Positions 16,506-25,641 of a stretch of 64,000 nucleotides of DNA are shown here, piece after piece. The DNA is from Sphingomonas arvum. GTDB lineage: Bacteria; Pseudomonadota; Alphaproteobacteria; Sphingomonadales; Sphingomonadaceae. Under the pieces are notes generated by a model. It saw only the letters and a list, made by a program, of their open reading frames with translations, was not told the DNA's origin and did not search any database. The position numbers were made by a program, and so were the translations under genes. The stretch is from assembly GCF_026013565.1 (NCBI RefSeq), contig NZ_JAPDOB010000002.1, positions 620,001 through 684,000 of the forward strand, written 5' to 3'. The stretch's first letter is position 1. The number at the start of each line of letters is the position of its first letter.

Positions 16506-18905
16506 CTAGGCCGCCTTGTTGCGCGATGGTGCGGCCACGCGGGCCAGCGGGCGCGGCCGGCCCAGCAGGTGCCCTTGGCCAAGGTCACAACCCAGGCGCC
16601 GCAGGTATTCGCGCTGGTCGTCGGTTTCGATCCCCTCGGCTACGACCTTGCGCCCCAGGTTGTGCGCCAATGATACAATGGCTCGCACGATCATGGTGCT
16701 CTCCACGTCACGCTCCAGGCCGGCAATAAAGGACCGGTCGATCTTGAGTACGTCCGCTGGCAGCTCTCGCAGGTGCACGAGCGAAGCATAGCCAGTGCCG
16801 AAATCGTCCAAAGATACGCCCACGCCTTCCTTGCGCAGCCAGCGAAGGCACTCCACCACTGGCCCGCCCGGCCGCCCCAGAACCACGTTCTCGGTTACTT
16901 CAACCGTCAGCGCCGATGGCGGAAGGCCCCGTGACGCCAGGCGGCCGAGAATGTGGCGGGCCGCTCGCCGCCCCTGCAACTGACAGGCAAGGAAGTTGAC
17001 GCTGATCGCCTTAAGCTCACCGGCCGTACGACCGGTCTGCAGCGCGTCCAGCGCCACCTCCAGCACCCAGTTCTGAATGGCCAAGCTCAGGGCTTGATCG
17101 TCGAAGGCCTGGTTGAATTCGCCCGGTCGGATGAGGCCGCGCTCCGGATGCCGCCAGCGCAGCAGCGCCTCGTGGTAGCTGACCTCTTGCGTGCGCAGGT
17201 CGACGATTGGCTGGTAGTGCAGTTCCAATTCGCCCCGTTCGAGGCCGGTGCGGGCCTGCGTGATCCACCACCGCCGGGCTTCCTGCTCATCGCAGATGGC
17301 GCTCGAATACGCCCGCCAGCAGCCGCGCCCGTCGGCCTTGGCCCGGTAAAGCGCCAGATCGGCTTCTTTGGCCAGCCGGTCCGGGCTGCCGTCGCCCGCG
17401 GTCCAGCTCGACAACCCGCCCGACAAACCGATCGCCAGCAATTGCCCGCCATGGCTCAGCCGCTGACCGCCCGACCGCCCGACCAACTCCAGCACTGGTG
17501 GCAGGCCGCCGCGTTCCTCGTCGACGAGCAGCACGGCGAACTCATCGCCGCCGATTCGCGCCACCAGTCCGCGCCCGCCGGCCGCCTCGGTAAGGCGCCG
17601 ACCCGCCTCGATGATCAGGGCGTCACCCGCATCATGCCCAGCCGAGTCGTTGGCCTCCTTGAGGTCGTCTAGATCCACGATCAGCAGGTCGGCGCCGCTA
17701 TGCTGCCCGAGCGTTGCAATTCGTGCCTGGAATGCGGCGCGGTTGGCCAAGCCCGTCAGCGCGTCCGTGTTCGCCACTCGGCGCAGCGTGTCGCGCTCGG
17801 CATCGGCCGCGTCGCGCTGGCGCAGAAACTCGCGAAAGCGGTCGGCCACGGCAATCGACAGGATCACCGCCTCGAAGGCGATCGCAACGAAGCTGGCCAT
17901 GTCGACCAGGTCCGACTGGCTGAGCAGCCCGAAATTGCGCCCGACGCGAAGCATCAGCACGATCATCGGCGCGGTCCATGCCGCGAGGTAGAACCACACC
18001 GCGCGGCTGCCGCGCCGGATGCCGTGGCAGATCCCCGCTCCGACCAGCCCGATGGAGATCACCAAGAGCACGTTGAGTGCGAGGTCAGCAGGCCGCGCCG
18101 GCAGCAGCCAGTCCAGCGCGGCGAGTGCTCCGGCAAGCGGGATCAATGCGGAACAGACCAGGCCTGCCTTGACCAATCCCTCCGGCATCTTGCCGCGCTC
18201 GACAAAGTCGAAAAAGAAACCGGTCGCCGACCCTACCAGGATGCTGACCAGCACGAAGTCGGCCCGCACCCGCAACGCCCCGTCCAGGCCTGGCGCGAAC
18301 AGGTACACGCCGCCCGTCCAGAACAGGGTGTAGGTCAGCCCGCTAGCCAGCCACACCACGTTCCAGCGCTGGAAGTCGCTGCGCAGCCAGGTCATCAGGA
18401 AGAGGTTGTACGCCAGCGCGCAGAACAAGACGCCGCAGACCGCCGAGACGAGGACCAGCCAGCGGTCCACATGCCGCTCGAACGCCGCCGGCGACAGGGC
18501 CTTGACGCTGCGCATCAGGCTGAGGTCGTCGAGGTCCCGGAAGCCAAGGCAGATGCGGGTCACTGCCGCCGGCGCCACCGGCACTGCAAATACCAGTCGG
18601 TTGCCAAGCGTCGACGCGCCGCTCAGTTCTGCCGTCCGCCCGCCCAGCAGCAGGGGCGGCCCGTTCGTGCGCGCGATCGCAATTCGCAGCGCAGAAAAGC
18701 GGGTATGGTCGATCATCAGTCGCCAGTCGCGCCCGAGCTCCGCGGAACGCGGTGGCTGCACCTGCACGAAAGTCCAGTTGGTTGCGTCCGCCGGGCGGCA
18801 GGCGGCGCTCGGGCCATAGGCCAGCTGTTCGACCTGGCGGGCCGCGGCCGGCGTGCCCCAGCCCGCGGCAATCACCAGGAGAAGCACCAACCAACGCCTG
18901 AACAT
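16506..18905 (-). CDS. Membrane GGDEF-EAL cyclic-di-GMP signalling protein
   Basis: 799 aa from ATG 18905 (GGAGGG upstream). It has a signal peptide (FRRWLVLLLVIAAGWGTPAAA), a periplasmic beta-rich domain to about residue 160, then seven or so membrane helices in the 7TMR-DISM pattern, a short coiled region, GGDEF and EAL. The GGDEF motif is intact (ARIGGDEFAVLL) but no RxxD inhibitory site precedes it. The EAL domain keeps EALLRWRHP, SVNFLACQL, VEVTENV, LDDFGTGYASL, LKIDRSF, VVAEGIET and the QGHLLGRP end, so phosphodiesterase activity is expected. It likely senses an envelope ligand and sets c-di-GMP. A PilZ-domain gene, a possible c-di-GMP effector, is divergently transcribed next to it. 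Confidence 0.92.
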   Translation of the reverse strand: MFRRWLVLLLVIAAGWGTPAAARQVEQLAYGPSAACRPADATNWTFVQVQPPRSAELGRDWRLMIDHTRFSALRIAIARTNGPPLLLGGRTAELSGASTLGNRLVFAVPVAPAAVTRICLGFRDLDDLSLMRSVKALSPAAFERHVDRWLVLVSAVCGVLFCALAYNLFLMTWLRSDFQRWNVVWLASGLTYTLFWTGGVYLFAPGLDGALRVRADFVLVSILVGSATGFFFDFVERGKMPEGLVKAGLVCSALIPLAGALAALDWLLPARPADLALNVLLVISIGLVGAGICHGIRRGSRAVWFYLAAWTAPMIVLMLRVGRNFGLLSQSDLVDMASFVAIAFEAVILSIAVADRFREFLRQRDAADAERDTLRRVANTDALTGLANRAAFQARIATLGQHSGADLLIVDLDDLKEANDSAGHDAGDALIIEAGRRLTEAAGGRGLVARIGGDEFAVLLVDEERGGLPPVLELVGRSGGQRLSHGGQLLAIGLSGGLSSWTAGDGSPDRLAKEADLALYRAKADGRGCWRAYSSAICDEQEARRWWITQARTGLERGELELHYQPIVDLRTQEVSYHEALLRWRHPERGLIRPGEFNQAFDDQALSLAIQNWVLEVALDALQTGRTAGELKAISVNFLACQLQGRRAARHILGRLASRGLPPSALTVEVTENVVLGRPGGPVVECLRWLRKEGVGVSLDDFGTGYASLVHLRELPADVLKIDRSFIAGLERDVESTMIVRAIVSLAHNLGRKVVAEGIETDDQREYLRRLGCDLGQGHLLGRPRPLARVAAPSRNKAA

Positions 18906-19119
18906 TCGCCCTCCGTACCGTACCTGTAGCGGGCGAATAGCTGCCGGAGGTTTAAGAACCGTCGTTAAAACGCGCACTGATGCGGAAATGTCGCTGGCGC
19001 CGGGACCGCCAAGGACAGGGCCGCCGCCCACTCCCGTTAACCACGATTGTTCCAGATAGGTGTGAACCGCTGGTCAACAGCATCGTTCTACCCCTCGCAC
19101 AGCCAAGAGGGCGAGTAGA

Positions 19120-19506
19120 GTGACGGGCAAGTTCGGCAAGCGTATCGACGGTCCTGCGGGGCGCCGCCAGAACCCGCGCGAGGAGCTCGCGCTAGAGGCG
19201 CTGGTGGAAACGGTCGGGGCGCGCCATTCCGCTGCCATGCTCGACCTGTCGCAGACGGGCGCGCGGCTCGGCGGTAACGACCTTCCCGCCGCCGGGGACG
19301 AGATGCTGCTGCGGGTCGCGGGCGCCGCCCTGATGGGCGAGGTGGTCTGGTCCACCGGCGAAGAGTGCGGCGTCCGCTTCGACGAGCCGCCGACGGCGGG
19401 CGAACTCCAGGCACTGCGGCGCGAGGGTGGCGCTGACATCGCCCGCCGCCTCACCCCTGACGAGCGCCGTGCGGCCGAGGATTGGCGGCATGGACTGGCG
19501 CGCTGA
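19120..19506 (+). CDS. PilZ domain protein
   Basis: 128 aa from GTG 19120 (AGAGGGCGAG upstream). It has the PilZ c-di-GMP signature: an Arg-rich start (GRRQNPREEL), then DLSQTGARLGG (D/N-x-S-x-x-G), and the beta-strand EVVWSTGEECGVRFDEP. It would bind c-di-GMP and pass the signal to a partner. It is divergent from the GGDEF-EAL gene, with 214 bases between, and convergent with the DsbA-like gene (28 bases). Confidence 0.88.
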   Translation: MTGKFGKRIDGPAGRRQNPREELALEALVETVGARHSAAMLDLSQTGARLGGNDLPAAGDEMLLRVAGAALMGEVVWSTGEECGVRFDEPPTAGELQALRREGGADIARRLTPDERRAAEDWRHGLAR

Positions 19507-19534
19507 GGGATGGCGGCGTTATGGACCGTCGAAG

Positions 19535-20254
19535 TTAGCTCCGCCGAGCCCGCGCGTCCGCAATCGCCTTCTTGAGCGCGTCATAACCGACTGCACCATT
19601 GAACACCTGGTCGCCTATCACGAACAGCGGCGTGCCGGTGGCGCCTAATTCCTGCGCCAGCTGGTAGTTGCGCTTGAGCTCCGTCTCGATGTCGGGGCTT
19701 TGCGGCACGGCAGCCGGCACGCCGGCCGCCTTGGCGGCGCTGGTCAGGCCCGCCTCGTCCGGGTGGCCAGCTGCGTAGAGCGCGTCGTGGAAGGCGAGGA
19801 ACTTGCCGGCCTTGCTGGCGCCGAGCGCCATGCGGGACGCGGCGACGCTGCCTTCGCCCAGGATCGGGAACTCGCGGTAGACCACCTTCAGCTTCGGGTC
19901 TTCCTTGATCAGCCGGTCGAGCACCGGCAGCGACGCCCGGCAATAGCCGCAGGCATAATCGTAGAACTCGACCAGGGTCACGTCGCCATCGCGCGCGCCT
20001 TCCCACGAGGATGCAAACGGCGTCTCCAGCGCCGCACGGTTGGCGGCGAGGGTCGGAGCGAACTGCTTTTGCTTGAGCGCCTCGGACGCGGCGATCAGGA
20101 TGTCGGGATCGCGCACCATGGTTTCCCGCACGTAGCGGTCCAGCCAGCCAGCTCGCGCAGCCAGCACCAGGAAGATCAAGGTCAGCAGGGTCCCGCCGAG
20201 CGCGCCCATCAGCGCGGCTCCCCACGGCGACCGCCCCCGTGTCGTTTCGCTCAC
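19535..20254 (-). CDS. DsbA-family thiol-disulfide oxidoreductase, membrane-anchored
   Basis: 239 aa. An N-terminal membrane anchor (ALMGALGGTLLTLIFLVLAA) leads to a helical Com1-type segment (DILIAASEALKQKQ). The thioredoxin fold follows, with the redox motif DYACGYCRAS (CGYC) and the cis-proline loop GATGTPLFVIG. It is expected to oxidise or isomerise disulfides in the periplasm. It overlaps the upstream M48 peptidase gene by 4 bases, so the two are cotranslated. Confidence 0.9.
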   Translation of the reverse strand: MSETTRGRSPWGAALMGALGGTLLTLIFLVLAARAGWLDRYVRETMVRDPDILIAASEALKQKQFAPTLAANRAALETPFASSWEGARDGDVTLVEFYDYACGYCRASLPVLDRLIKEDPKLKVVYREFPILGEGSVAASRMALGASKAGKFLAFHDALYAAGHPDEAGLTSAAKAAGVPAAVPQSPDIETELKRNYQLAQELGATGTPLFVIGDQVFNGAVGYDALKKAIADARARRS

Positions 20255-21627
20255 TTGCTTCGCCCGCCCTTCCGGTTCTTCTCCACTTCGGCGCGCGACA
20301 CCATGGCGATGTCCTGCGCGCGAAGATAGTCCGGCGTGCCGGCGGGGATGCCCTTCATCGCCGTCTCGGCGCTGGTCAGGGCCAGCTTGGGGTCGCCTTC
20401 CAAATTCCAGCGCTCGGCTGTCGCCAGCGCGGCTCGGGCGATGTCGCCCTTTCGATCGTAGATGACGCCGAGCTGGTACCAGGCGAACGGGTTGTCGTTG
20501 TCGCGGTTGACCGCCGCCTTCAGTACCCGTTCCGCTTCCGGGTAGTTGCCGCTCTGCTCCGTCGAGATCAGCGCATGGCCGAGCATGGCGGCGATCATCG
20601 GCTTGTCCGGCGCAGCCGCTACCGCCTGCCGCAATGGCGCGATCGCTTCCTGCGGCCGACCGGACTCGAGCAGCACCTGGCCCTTCAGCTCGAGGAAATA
20701 AGGGTCCCCGGGCCGCATCTGCAGCAGCGCGTCACTTTCCGTCAGCGCACGGTCGCGATATGCCTGGCGATGATAGGCGTAGGCACGGGCATAACGTGCG
20801 GGGATGGACGTATCGCTCGCCGGATAGCGCTGCAGCACCTGCTCCGGGTCTGAGATGTAGCCGACCAGTTTGGCCCGCACCCGCTGAAACCGTTCCTCGA
20901 TCTTCGGATCGACGGCACGACCCCAGGCCGGGTCCTTCTGGTAGATGGTCTTCAGCGTCTGGATGCGCTCGGACGATAGCGGATGGGTGCGATCGTAGCT
21001 GTCCGTAGCATAGACCGCGAGCCGATACTCCTGGTTCTGCAACTTCTTGAAGAACTCAAGGCTGCCGCGGCCGCTCACGCCAGCCTTGGCGAGGTAGGAC
21101 GCGCCAGCCAGGTCCGCGCTGGTCTCCTGCGCCCGGGTGAAGGACAGGAAGCTGCCCTGCGCCACCTGCTGCCCCAGCGCCACAGCACCAAGCGCCGCCT
21201 CGCCGGCCCCCGCGGCGGCGGCGAGGCCGCCCAGCACCAAACTCAGGATCTGGATCACACCCGCCTTGTGCGCGCCCTCGTATATGCGGATCGAGTGGCC
21301 GCCGGCGACGTGGCCCAGTTCGTGGGCGATCACGCCCTGCAACTGGTTGGCATTGTCCGCCGCCATCAGCAGGCCTGAATGGATGTAAACCACCTGGCCG
21401 GTCGCGACAAAGGCATTGATCTCCGGATCGTTGATCATCACGACTTTGACCGACCTGGGGTCGAGGCCGGCCGCCTGGATCAACGGCTTGGAGATGTCGT
21501 CGAACAGCTGCTCGGTTTCGCTGTCGCGAAGGATCGACTGGGCGGCCGCCGGCTGAGCGGCGGCGAACACCAGCGTCAGCACCAGCATCAGCCGGCGGAT
21601 CAGCAACGACGTGAAGGCGCGTCCCAT
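20251..21627 (-). CDS. M48 family periplasmic metallopeptidase with TPR tail (BepA-like)
   Basis: 458 aa from ATG 21627; an open extension to 21684 is not supported. A signal peptide (LMLVLTLVFAAAQPAAAQS) precedes the M48 domain, which has the zinc motif IAHELGHVAGGH and the downstream Glu region QETSADLAGASYL. After about residue 270 comes a tetratricopeptide region (ALTESDALLQMRPGDPYFLE and following). This is the architecture of BepA/YfgC, the outer-membrane-protein quality-control protease. Coupling with a DsbA-like oxidoreductase fits a role in folding disulfide-bonded envelope proteins such as LptD; that link is inferred. Confidence 0.9.
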   Translation of the reverse strand: MGRAFTSLLIRRLMLVLTLVFAAAQPAAAQSILRDSETEQLFDDISKPLIQAAGLDPRSVKVVMINDPEINAFVATGQVVYIHSGLLMAADNANQLQGVIAHELGHVAGGHSIRIYEGAHKAGVIQILSLVLGGLAAAAGAGEAALGAVALGQQVAQGSFLSFTRAQETSADLAGASYLAKAGVSGRGSLEFFKKLQNQEYRLAVYATDSYDRTHPLSSERIQTLKTIYQKDPAWGRAVDPKIEERFQRVRAKLVGYISDPEQVLQRYPASDTSIPARYARAYAYHRQAYRDRALTESDALLQMRPGDPYFLELKGQVLLESGRPQEAIAPLRQAVAAAPDKPMIAAMLGHALISTEQSGNYPEAERVLKAAVNRDNDNPFAWYQLGVIYDRKGDIARAALATAERWNLEGDPKLALTSAETAMKGIPAGTPDYLRAQDIAMVSRAEVEKNRKGGRSK

Positions 21628-21705
21628 CGACCTGCCCTTTGCGGTTCGGGGCTGAATGAGGGGTGAAAGGCTCCCCGCGGCCACTCGCCGGGGGAGCCCA
21701 TCAAG

Positions 21706-24366
21706 TCAGCCGAACGTCCGCTGCCACCAACCCTGGCGGCGCGGCGCCTGCGGCTCCTCGCTCACCGGTTCCGCGGCTGGGGCGGCCTCGGGCGCGGTAT
21801 CGTTGCTGGCCTCGGGCGCGACCTCCGGAGCAGGCTCCGCAACCGGCTCCAAGGCGAGTTCCGGAGCCGTGTCACCCGCCTGCTCGGGAGCAGGCTCCGC
21901 TACGAGCGCCGGCGCTTCGGCAACCTGCTCGGCCGCCACCGGCTCCGCCTTCTTGCGGCTGCGGCGCTTCGGCTTCTCCGGCGCTGCCGCGGCCTCCTGG
22001 GCAGCGACGTCGGCCGGCGCTTCCGGAGCCACCTCCGCCAGCGGCGCTGCCGCGTCGGCCTTGCGCGCCCGCGGCCGGCGGCGAGCCTTGGGCTTCTCGT
22101 CACCGACGGGCGCGGGTTCGGCGGGAGCTTCGACGGTGTCCGGGGAAGGGTCCTCCGACGGCACCGGCTCCTTCATCGGTGCTTCGTCCGGGGCCGGCAG
22201 ATCGACCGGGGTCTCCGGCGCCTGCTGCTCGTCGGCAGTAAGGACTTCGTCACCCTCCCGGCGGCGGCGTCCATTGCGGCGGCGGCGACCACGGCGGGAC
22301 TGTTCCTCCTCACCGGCGTCACCCGCTTCGGCCTCGGCGGCTTCCGCTTCGACCAACTCGTCCGAGCCCTCGGCCGCAGCCTCCTCGCCGGCGTCGGCAC
22401 CTTCAACTGCGTCGCCCTCGCGCCGGCGATTGCGGCCACCGCGCCGGCGGCGCCTGCGGCGGCGCTTGCCACCCTCGCCATGGTCGCCCTCGCCACGGTC
22501 CTCGCTCTCGGCCGAGGCGTCCGCCTCGTCCTCGAAATCTTCGCCGTCTTCCTCCTCGACATCGTCGAACTCGGCGTCGTCAACATCGTCCATGATCGGA
22601 GCGGGCAGGGGCTGCGGCCGCGGCGGCGCGATCGGCCGCGGGCCAGAGCTTTCCACCATCATCCGCGCACCCTCGAAGCTCGGATCGACCAGCACCTCGA
22701 CCGACACGCCGTAACGCGCCTCGATGTCGGCCAGCTCGGTCCGCTTCTTGTTCAGCACGTAGATGGCAGCCTCGGCGCCGGCCCGCAGGCAGACCTTCTC
22801 GCCCCGGCCCCGGGCTGCTTCCTCCTCAAGCAGGCGCAGCGCCTGCAGGCCGGCAGACGACGCGGTGCGCATCAGCCCGGTGCCCTCGCAATGCGGGCAC
22901 GCCTTGGTGGACGCTTCCAGCACGCCGGTGCGCAACCGCTGGCGGCTCATTTCCATCAGCCCGAAGCTCGAGATCCGGCCGACCTGGATGCGCGCCCGAT
23001 CGTTCTTGAGCGCCTCCTTCATCGCCTTTTCGACCTTCCGGACATGGCTGTTCTGCTCCATGTCGATGAAGTCGATGACAACGAGGCCGGCCATGTCCCG
23101 CAGGCGCAGCTGGCGCGCGATCTCGTTGGCGGCCTCCAGGTTGGTCTGAAAGGCGGTCTGCTCGATGTTGTGTTCGCGCGTCGACCGGCCCGAGTTGATG
23201 TCGATGGAGACCAGCGCCTCGGTGGGGTTGATCACCAAGTAGCCGCCGCTCTTCAGCTGGACGATCGGCTGGTACATGGCGCCCAACTGGTCCTCGACGC
23301 CGTAGCGCTGGAACAGGGAGGTCGCCTCCGTATGGGCGGTCACCCGCCGCACATGGCTCGGCATCAACAGCTTCATGTAGCCGCGGGCCGCGCGGAAGCC
23401 GTCCTCGCCCTCGACGATCACTTCCTCGATCTCGCGGTGGTAGAGGTCGCGGATGGCGCGCTTCACCAGGTCGCTGTCGCGGTAGATCAGCGCGGGCGCG
23501 CTGGACTTGAGCGTGTTCTCCCGCACCTCGTCCCACAGACGGGCGAGGTAGTCGAAGTCGCGCTTGATCTCGGTCTTGGTGCGCTGGAGCCCGGCGGTGC
23601 GGACAATCAGCCCCATGGTCGACGGCAGCTTCAGCTCGGCCATGATCGACTTCAAACGCTTGCGGTCGGCACCGTTGCTGATCTTCCGACTGATGCCGCC
23701 GCCGTGGGACGTGTTGGGCATCAGCACGCAATAACGACCCGCGAGGCTGAGATAGGTGGTCAGCGCCGCACCCTTGTTGCCGCGCTCTTCCTTGACGACC
23801 TGAACCAGCAGCACCTGGCGCCGATGGATGACGTCCTGAATCTTGTAACGACGGCGCAGGTTCTGGCGCTTGCGGCGCAGTTCGTCCGCCTCGTCGACTA
23901 CGCTTCGGCGACCATTGCCGCCGGTTTCTTCGGACTGGACCGGCTCGTCGCTGTCATCCCCGTTCTCGTCCTCATCGTCGTAATCGTCGGGACGGTCGTC
24001 GGTGCCGTCGTCTTCGTGGTGGCTGTCGATCGGCTCCAGGTCGTCCGCCTGATTGCGCAGGCGCTCTTCCTCGGCCGCATGCTCGGCTTCCTCGCGCAGC
24101 AGCGCTTCGCGATCCTCGCGTGGGATCTGATAATAATCCGGGTGGATTTCGCTGAAGGCGAGGAACCCGTGGCGGTTTCCGCCATAGTCGACGAACGCGG
24201 CCTGGAGCGAGGGCTCCACCCGGGTCACCTTGGCAAGGTAGATGTTGCCCTTGAGTTGCTTGTGCTCGGCGGATTCGAAGTCGAATTCTTCGATCCGGTT
24301 ACCCTTGACGACCGCGACCCGGGTCTCCTCGGGGTGGCGCGCGTCGATCAGCATGCGCATGGTCAT
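21706..24366 (-). CDS. rne: Ribonuclease E
   Basis: 886 aa from ATG 24366 (CGGAGA upstream). The S1 domain begins near residue 38 (GNIYLAKVTRVEPSLQAAFV) and is split by an acidic, Arg-rich insertion typical of alphaproteobacterial RNase E. Catalytic acidic residues stand in VSIDINSG and LVVIDFIDME, and the zinc-link cysteines in ACPHCEGTG. After about residue 560 the protein is a disordered acidic/basic scaffold rich in Arg, Pro, Ala and Glu, ending in the tryptophan tag RRQGWWQRTFG. Role: endonucleolytic mRNA turnover and rRNA processing at the membrane, scaffold of the degradosome. It follows the M48 gene's divergent-side region by 78 bases and has a long structured upstream leader. Confidence 0.95.
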   Translation of the reverse strand: MTMRMLIDARHPEETRVAVVKGNRIEEFDFESAEHKQLKGNIYLAKVTRVEPSLQAAFVDYGGNRHGFLAFSEIHPDYYQIPREDREALLREEAEHAAEEERLRNQADDLEPIDSHHEDDGTDDRPDDYDDEDENGDDSDEPVQSEETGGNGRRSVVDEADELRRKRQNLRRRYKIQDVIHRRQVLLVQVVKEERGNKGAALTTYLSLAGRYCVLMPNTSHGGGISRKISNGADRKRLKSIMAELKLPSTMGLIVRTAGLQRTKTEIKRDFDYLARLWDEVRENTLKSSAPALIYRDSDLVKRAIRDLYHREIEEVIVEGEDGFRAARGYMKLLMPSHVRRVTAHTEATSLFQRYGVEDQLGAMYQPIVQLKSGGYLVINPTEALVSIDINSGRSTREHNIEQTAFQTNLEAANEIARQLRLRDMAGLVVIDFIDMEQNSHVRKVEKAMKEALKNDRARIQVGRISSFGLMEMSRQRLRTGVLEASTKACPHCEGTGLMRTASSAGLQALRLLEEEAARGRGEKVCLRAGAEAAIYVLNKKRTELADIEARYGVSVEVLVDPSFEGARMMVESSGPRPIAPPRPQPLPAPIMDDVDDAEFDDVEEEDGEDFEDEADASAESEDRGEGDHGEGGKRRRRRRRRGGRNRRREGDAVEGADAGEEAAAEGSDELVEAEAAEAEAGDAGEEEQSRRGRRRRNGRRRREGDEVLTADEQQAPETPVDLPAPDEAPMKEPVPSEDPSPDTVEAPAEPAPVGDEKPKARRRPRARKADAAAPLAEVAPEAPADVAAQEAAAAPEKPKRRSRKKAEPVAAEQVAEAPALVAEPAPEQAGDTAPELALEPVAEPAPEVAPEASNDTAPEAAPAAEPVSEEPQAPRRQGWWQRTFG

Positions 24367-24740
24367 GAAATAGTCTCCGCTCGCGCGCCACGACCTTCCG
24401 AGGGCGGCGCGCGCGTGATGAATCCAGCGTTGGCGCGGCAGGGCCGCGGGCGCTGGGGATGATGATGAAATTTGCTGCTGCTGCCTCGATCACCCTGGAA
24501 GGCGCACCGTCCGGCTCATCGCGGAGCTCGGGTCGGGCAACGGGTGACGTCATTCAGCTTCAACCTGTTCGAAGCCGCGGTGCCCAGTGACGGTGCCGCG
24601 GCGCCGGTCCGCTCGCTTGCATTGGGACGCAAGCGGGACCGGCGGTGGACCTAGCATCCCCTCAGCCCTGCCGCAATGGCGCCCACCGTGGCTTTTCTGC
24701 CGCTTGGTAGGTCCATGGTGCCGCGCTAGTCTGGCCCGGC
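24367..24740. other. 374-base divergent region between rne and the amidase gene, with a strong imperfect hairpin
   Basis: No gene is supported here. On the rne side it would form a long 5' leader, as found for RNase E genes that autoregulate by cleaving their own leader. A strong hairpin lies at 24603-24643: GCCGGTCC/GGACCGGC closes an 8-bp stem, a 3-base bulge follows, then CGCTTGC/GCAAGCG makes 7 bp around an 8-base loop. It has no T run. I could not pick a confident -35/-10 pair for either gene. The regulatory role is inferred from position only. Confidence 0.4.
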
Positions 24741-25595
24741 ATGAGCTTGCCCGTCCGAACCCTGGTCGCCTGCGCGGCGGCGCTGACCGCCGCGGCCTGT
24801 TCGCGCGACTCCTCGGACCACGGCGGCGCCATTCCTGGCGCGGCGCAGCGCGGAGGGCTGACTGTCGGCCTGCCCGATCCCTTAACGGATGTGGCGGTGA
24901 CCGAGGCCCGGGTGCCCGGCCGTCCGCTGGTGGTGATCGACCCGGGCCATGGCGGCCGTGATCCGGGCGCGCCGGGCGCCGCCAGCGGCGTGCGCGAGAA
25001 ACAGCTGACGCTGCAGGTCGCCCGCGAGCTGCGGGCGCGACTGGCCCGCGACGGGCGAGTGCGCGTCGCGCTTACCCGGGACGCCGACCGAAGCCTGGAA
25101 CTCGATCAGCGTTCCGACATCGCCCGGCGGCTCGGCGCGGACCTGTTCGTCTCGCTTCATGCGGACAGCTCCACGGACACCGATGCGCGTGGCGCGAGCG
25201 TCTATTCCCTGTCGGAGGTGGCGTCCGACGTCGACGCCGCGCGCATGGCGGCCGGGCAGGGCACGGGCGCTGGCCGCAGTGCGCCGGCCGGCAGCGTTCC
25301 AGCGCTACTTGCCGACCTCGCGACGCGTGACTCCATGAACGCGTCGGCCGACTTCGCGCTTCGGCTGGTTGGAACGGCCGGCCGGCAAGTCGCGCTGCGC
25401 CCCGAACCTCATCGCTTTGCCGCATTCCGGGTGCTGCGCCGGGCCGAAGCACCGGCCGTGCTGGTCGAGATGGGCTATCTGTCGAATGCCCAGGACGAGG
25501 CCATGCTGCTTGATGACCGCCAGCGATCGCGCATTGTAACTGCTCTGGCCCAGGCGATCGAGACGGAGCTGGCGATCAAGGCGGCAAACCGCTGA
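24741..25595 (+). CDS. N-acetylmuramoyl-L-alanine amidase, lipoprotein-type
   Basis: 284 aa, ATG 24741, lacking a clear ribosome site. The N-terminus LVACAAALTAAACSRD has a lipobox (TAAAC). The Amidase_3 domain starts VVIDPGHGGRDPGAPG with the first zinc His and continues through EKQLTLQVARELRARL, DLFVSLHADSSTD (second zinc His) and the catalytic Glu in VLVEMGYLSNAQDE. It cleaves the amide bond between MurNAc and the stem peptide in the periplasm. It is followed 46 bases later by the PBP1A gene, pairing a septum-splitting enzyme with a synthase. Confidence 0.93.
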   Translation: MSLPVRTLVACAAALTAAACSRDSSDHGGAIPGAAQRGGLTVGLPDPLTDVAVTEARVPGRPLVVIDPGHGGRDPGAPGAASGVREKQLTLQVARELRARLARDGRVRVALTRDADRSLELDQRSDIARRLGADLFVSLHADSSTDTDARGASVYSLSEVASDVDAARMAAGQGTGAGRSAPAGSVPALLADLATRDSMNASADFALRLVGTAGRQVALRPEPHRFAAFRVLRRAEAPAVLVEMGYLSNAQDEAMLLDDRQRSRIVTALAQAIETELAIKAANR

Positions 25596-25641
25596 CGCAG
25601 ACGCTTTCCCCCGCAAACCCAAGCGGCTAGAGCGAGGCGCA

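Noticed and set aside
22480-24462. 660-codon plus-strand open frame opposite rne
   Set aside because: Antisense to an unmistakable RNase E gene; composition is biased and no domain is visible.
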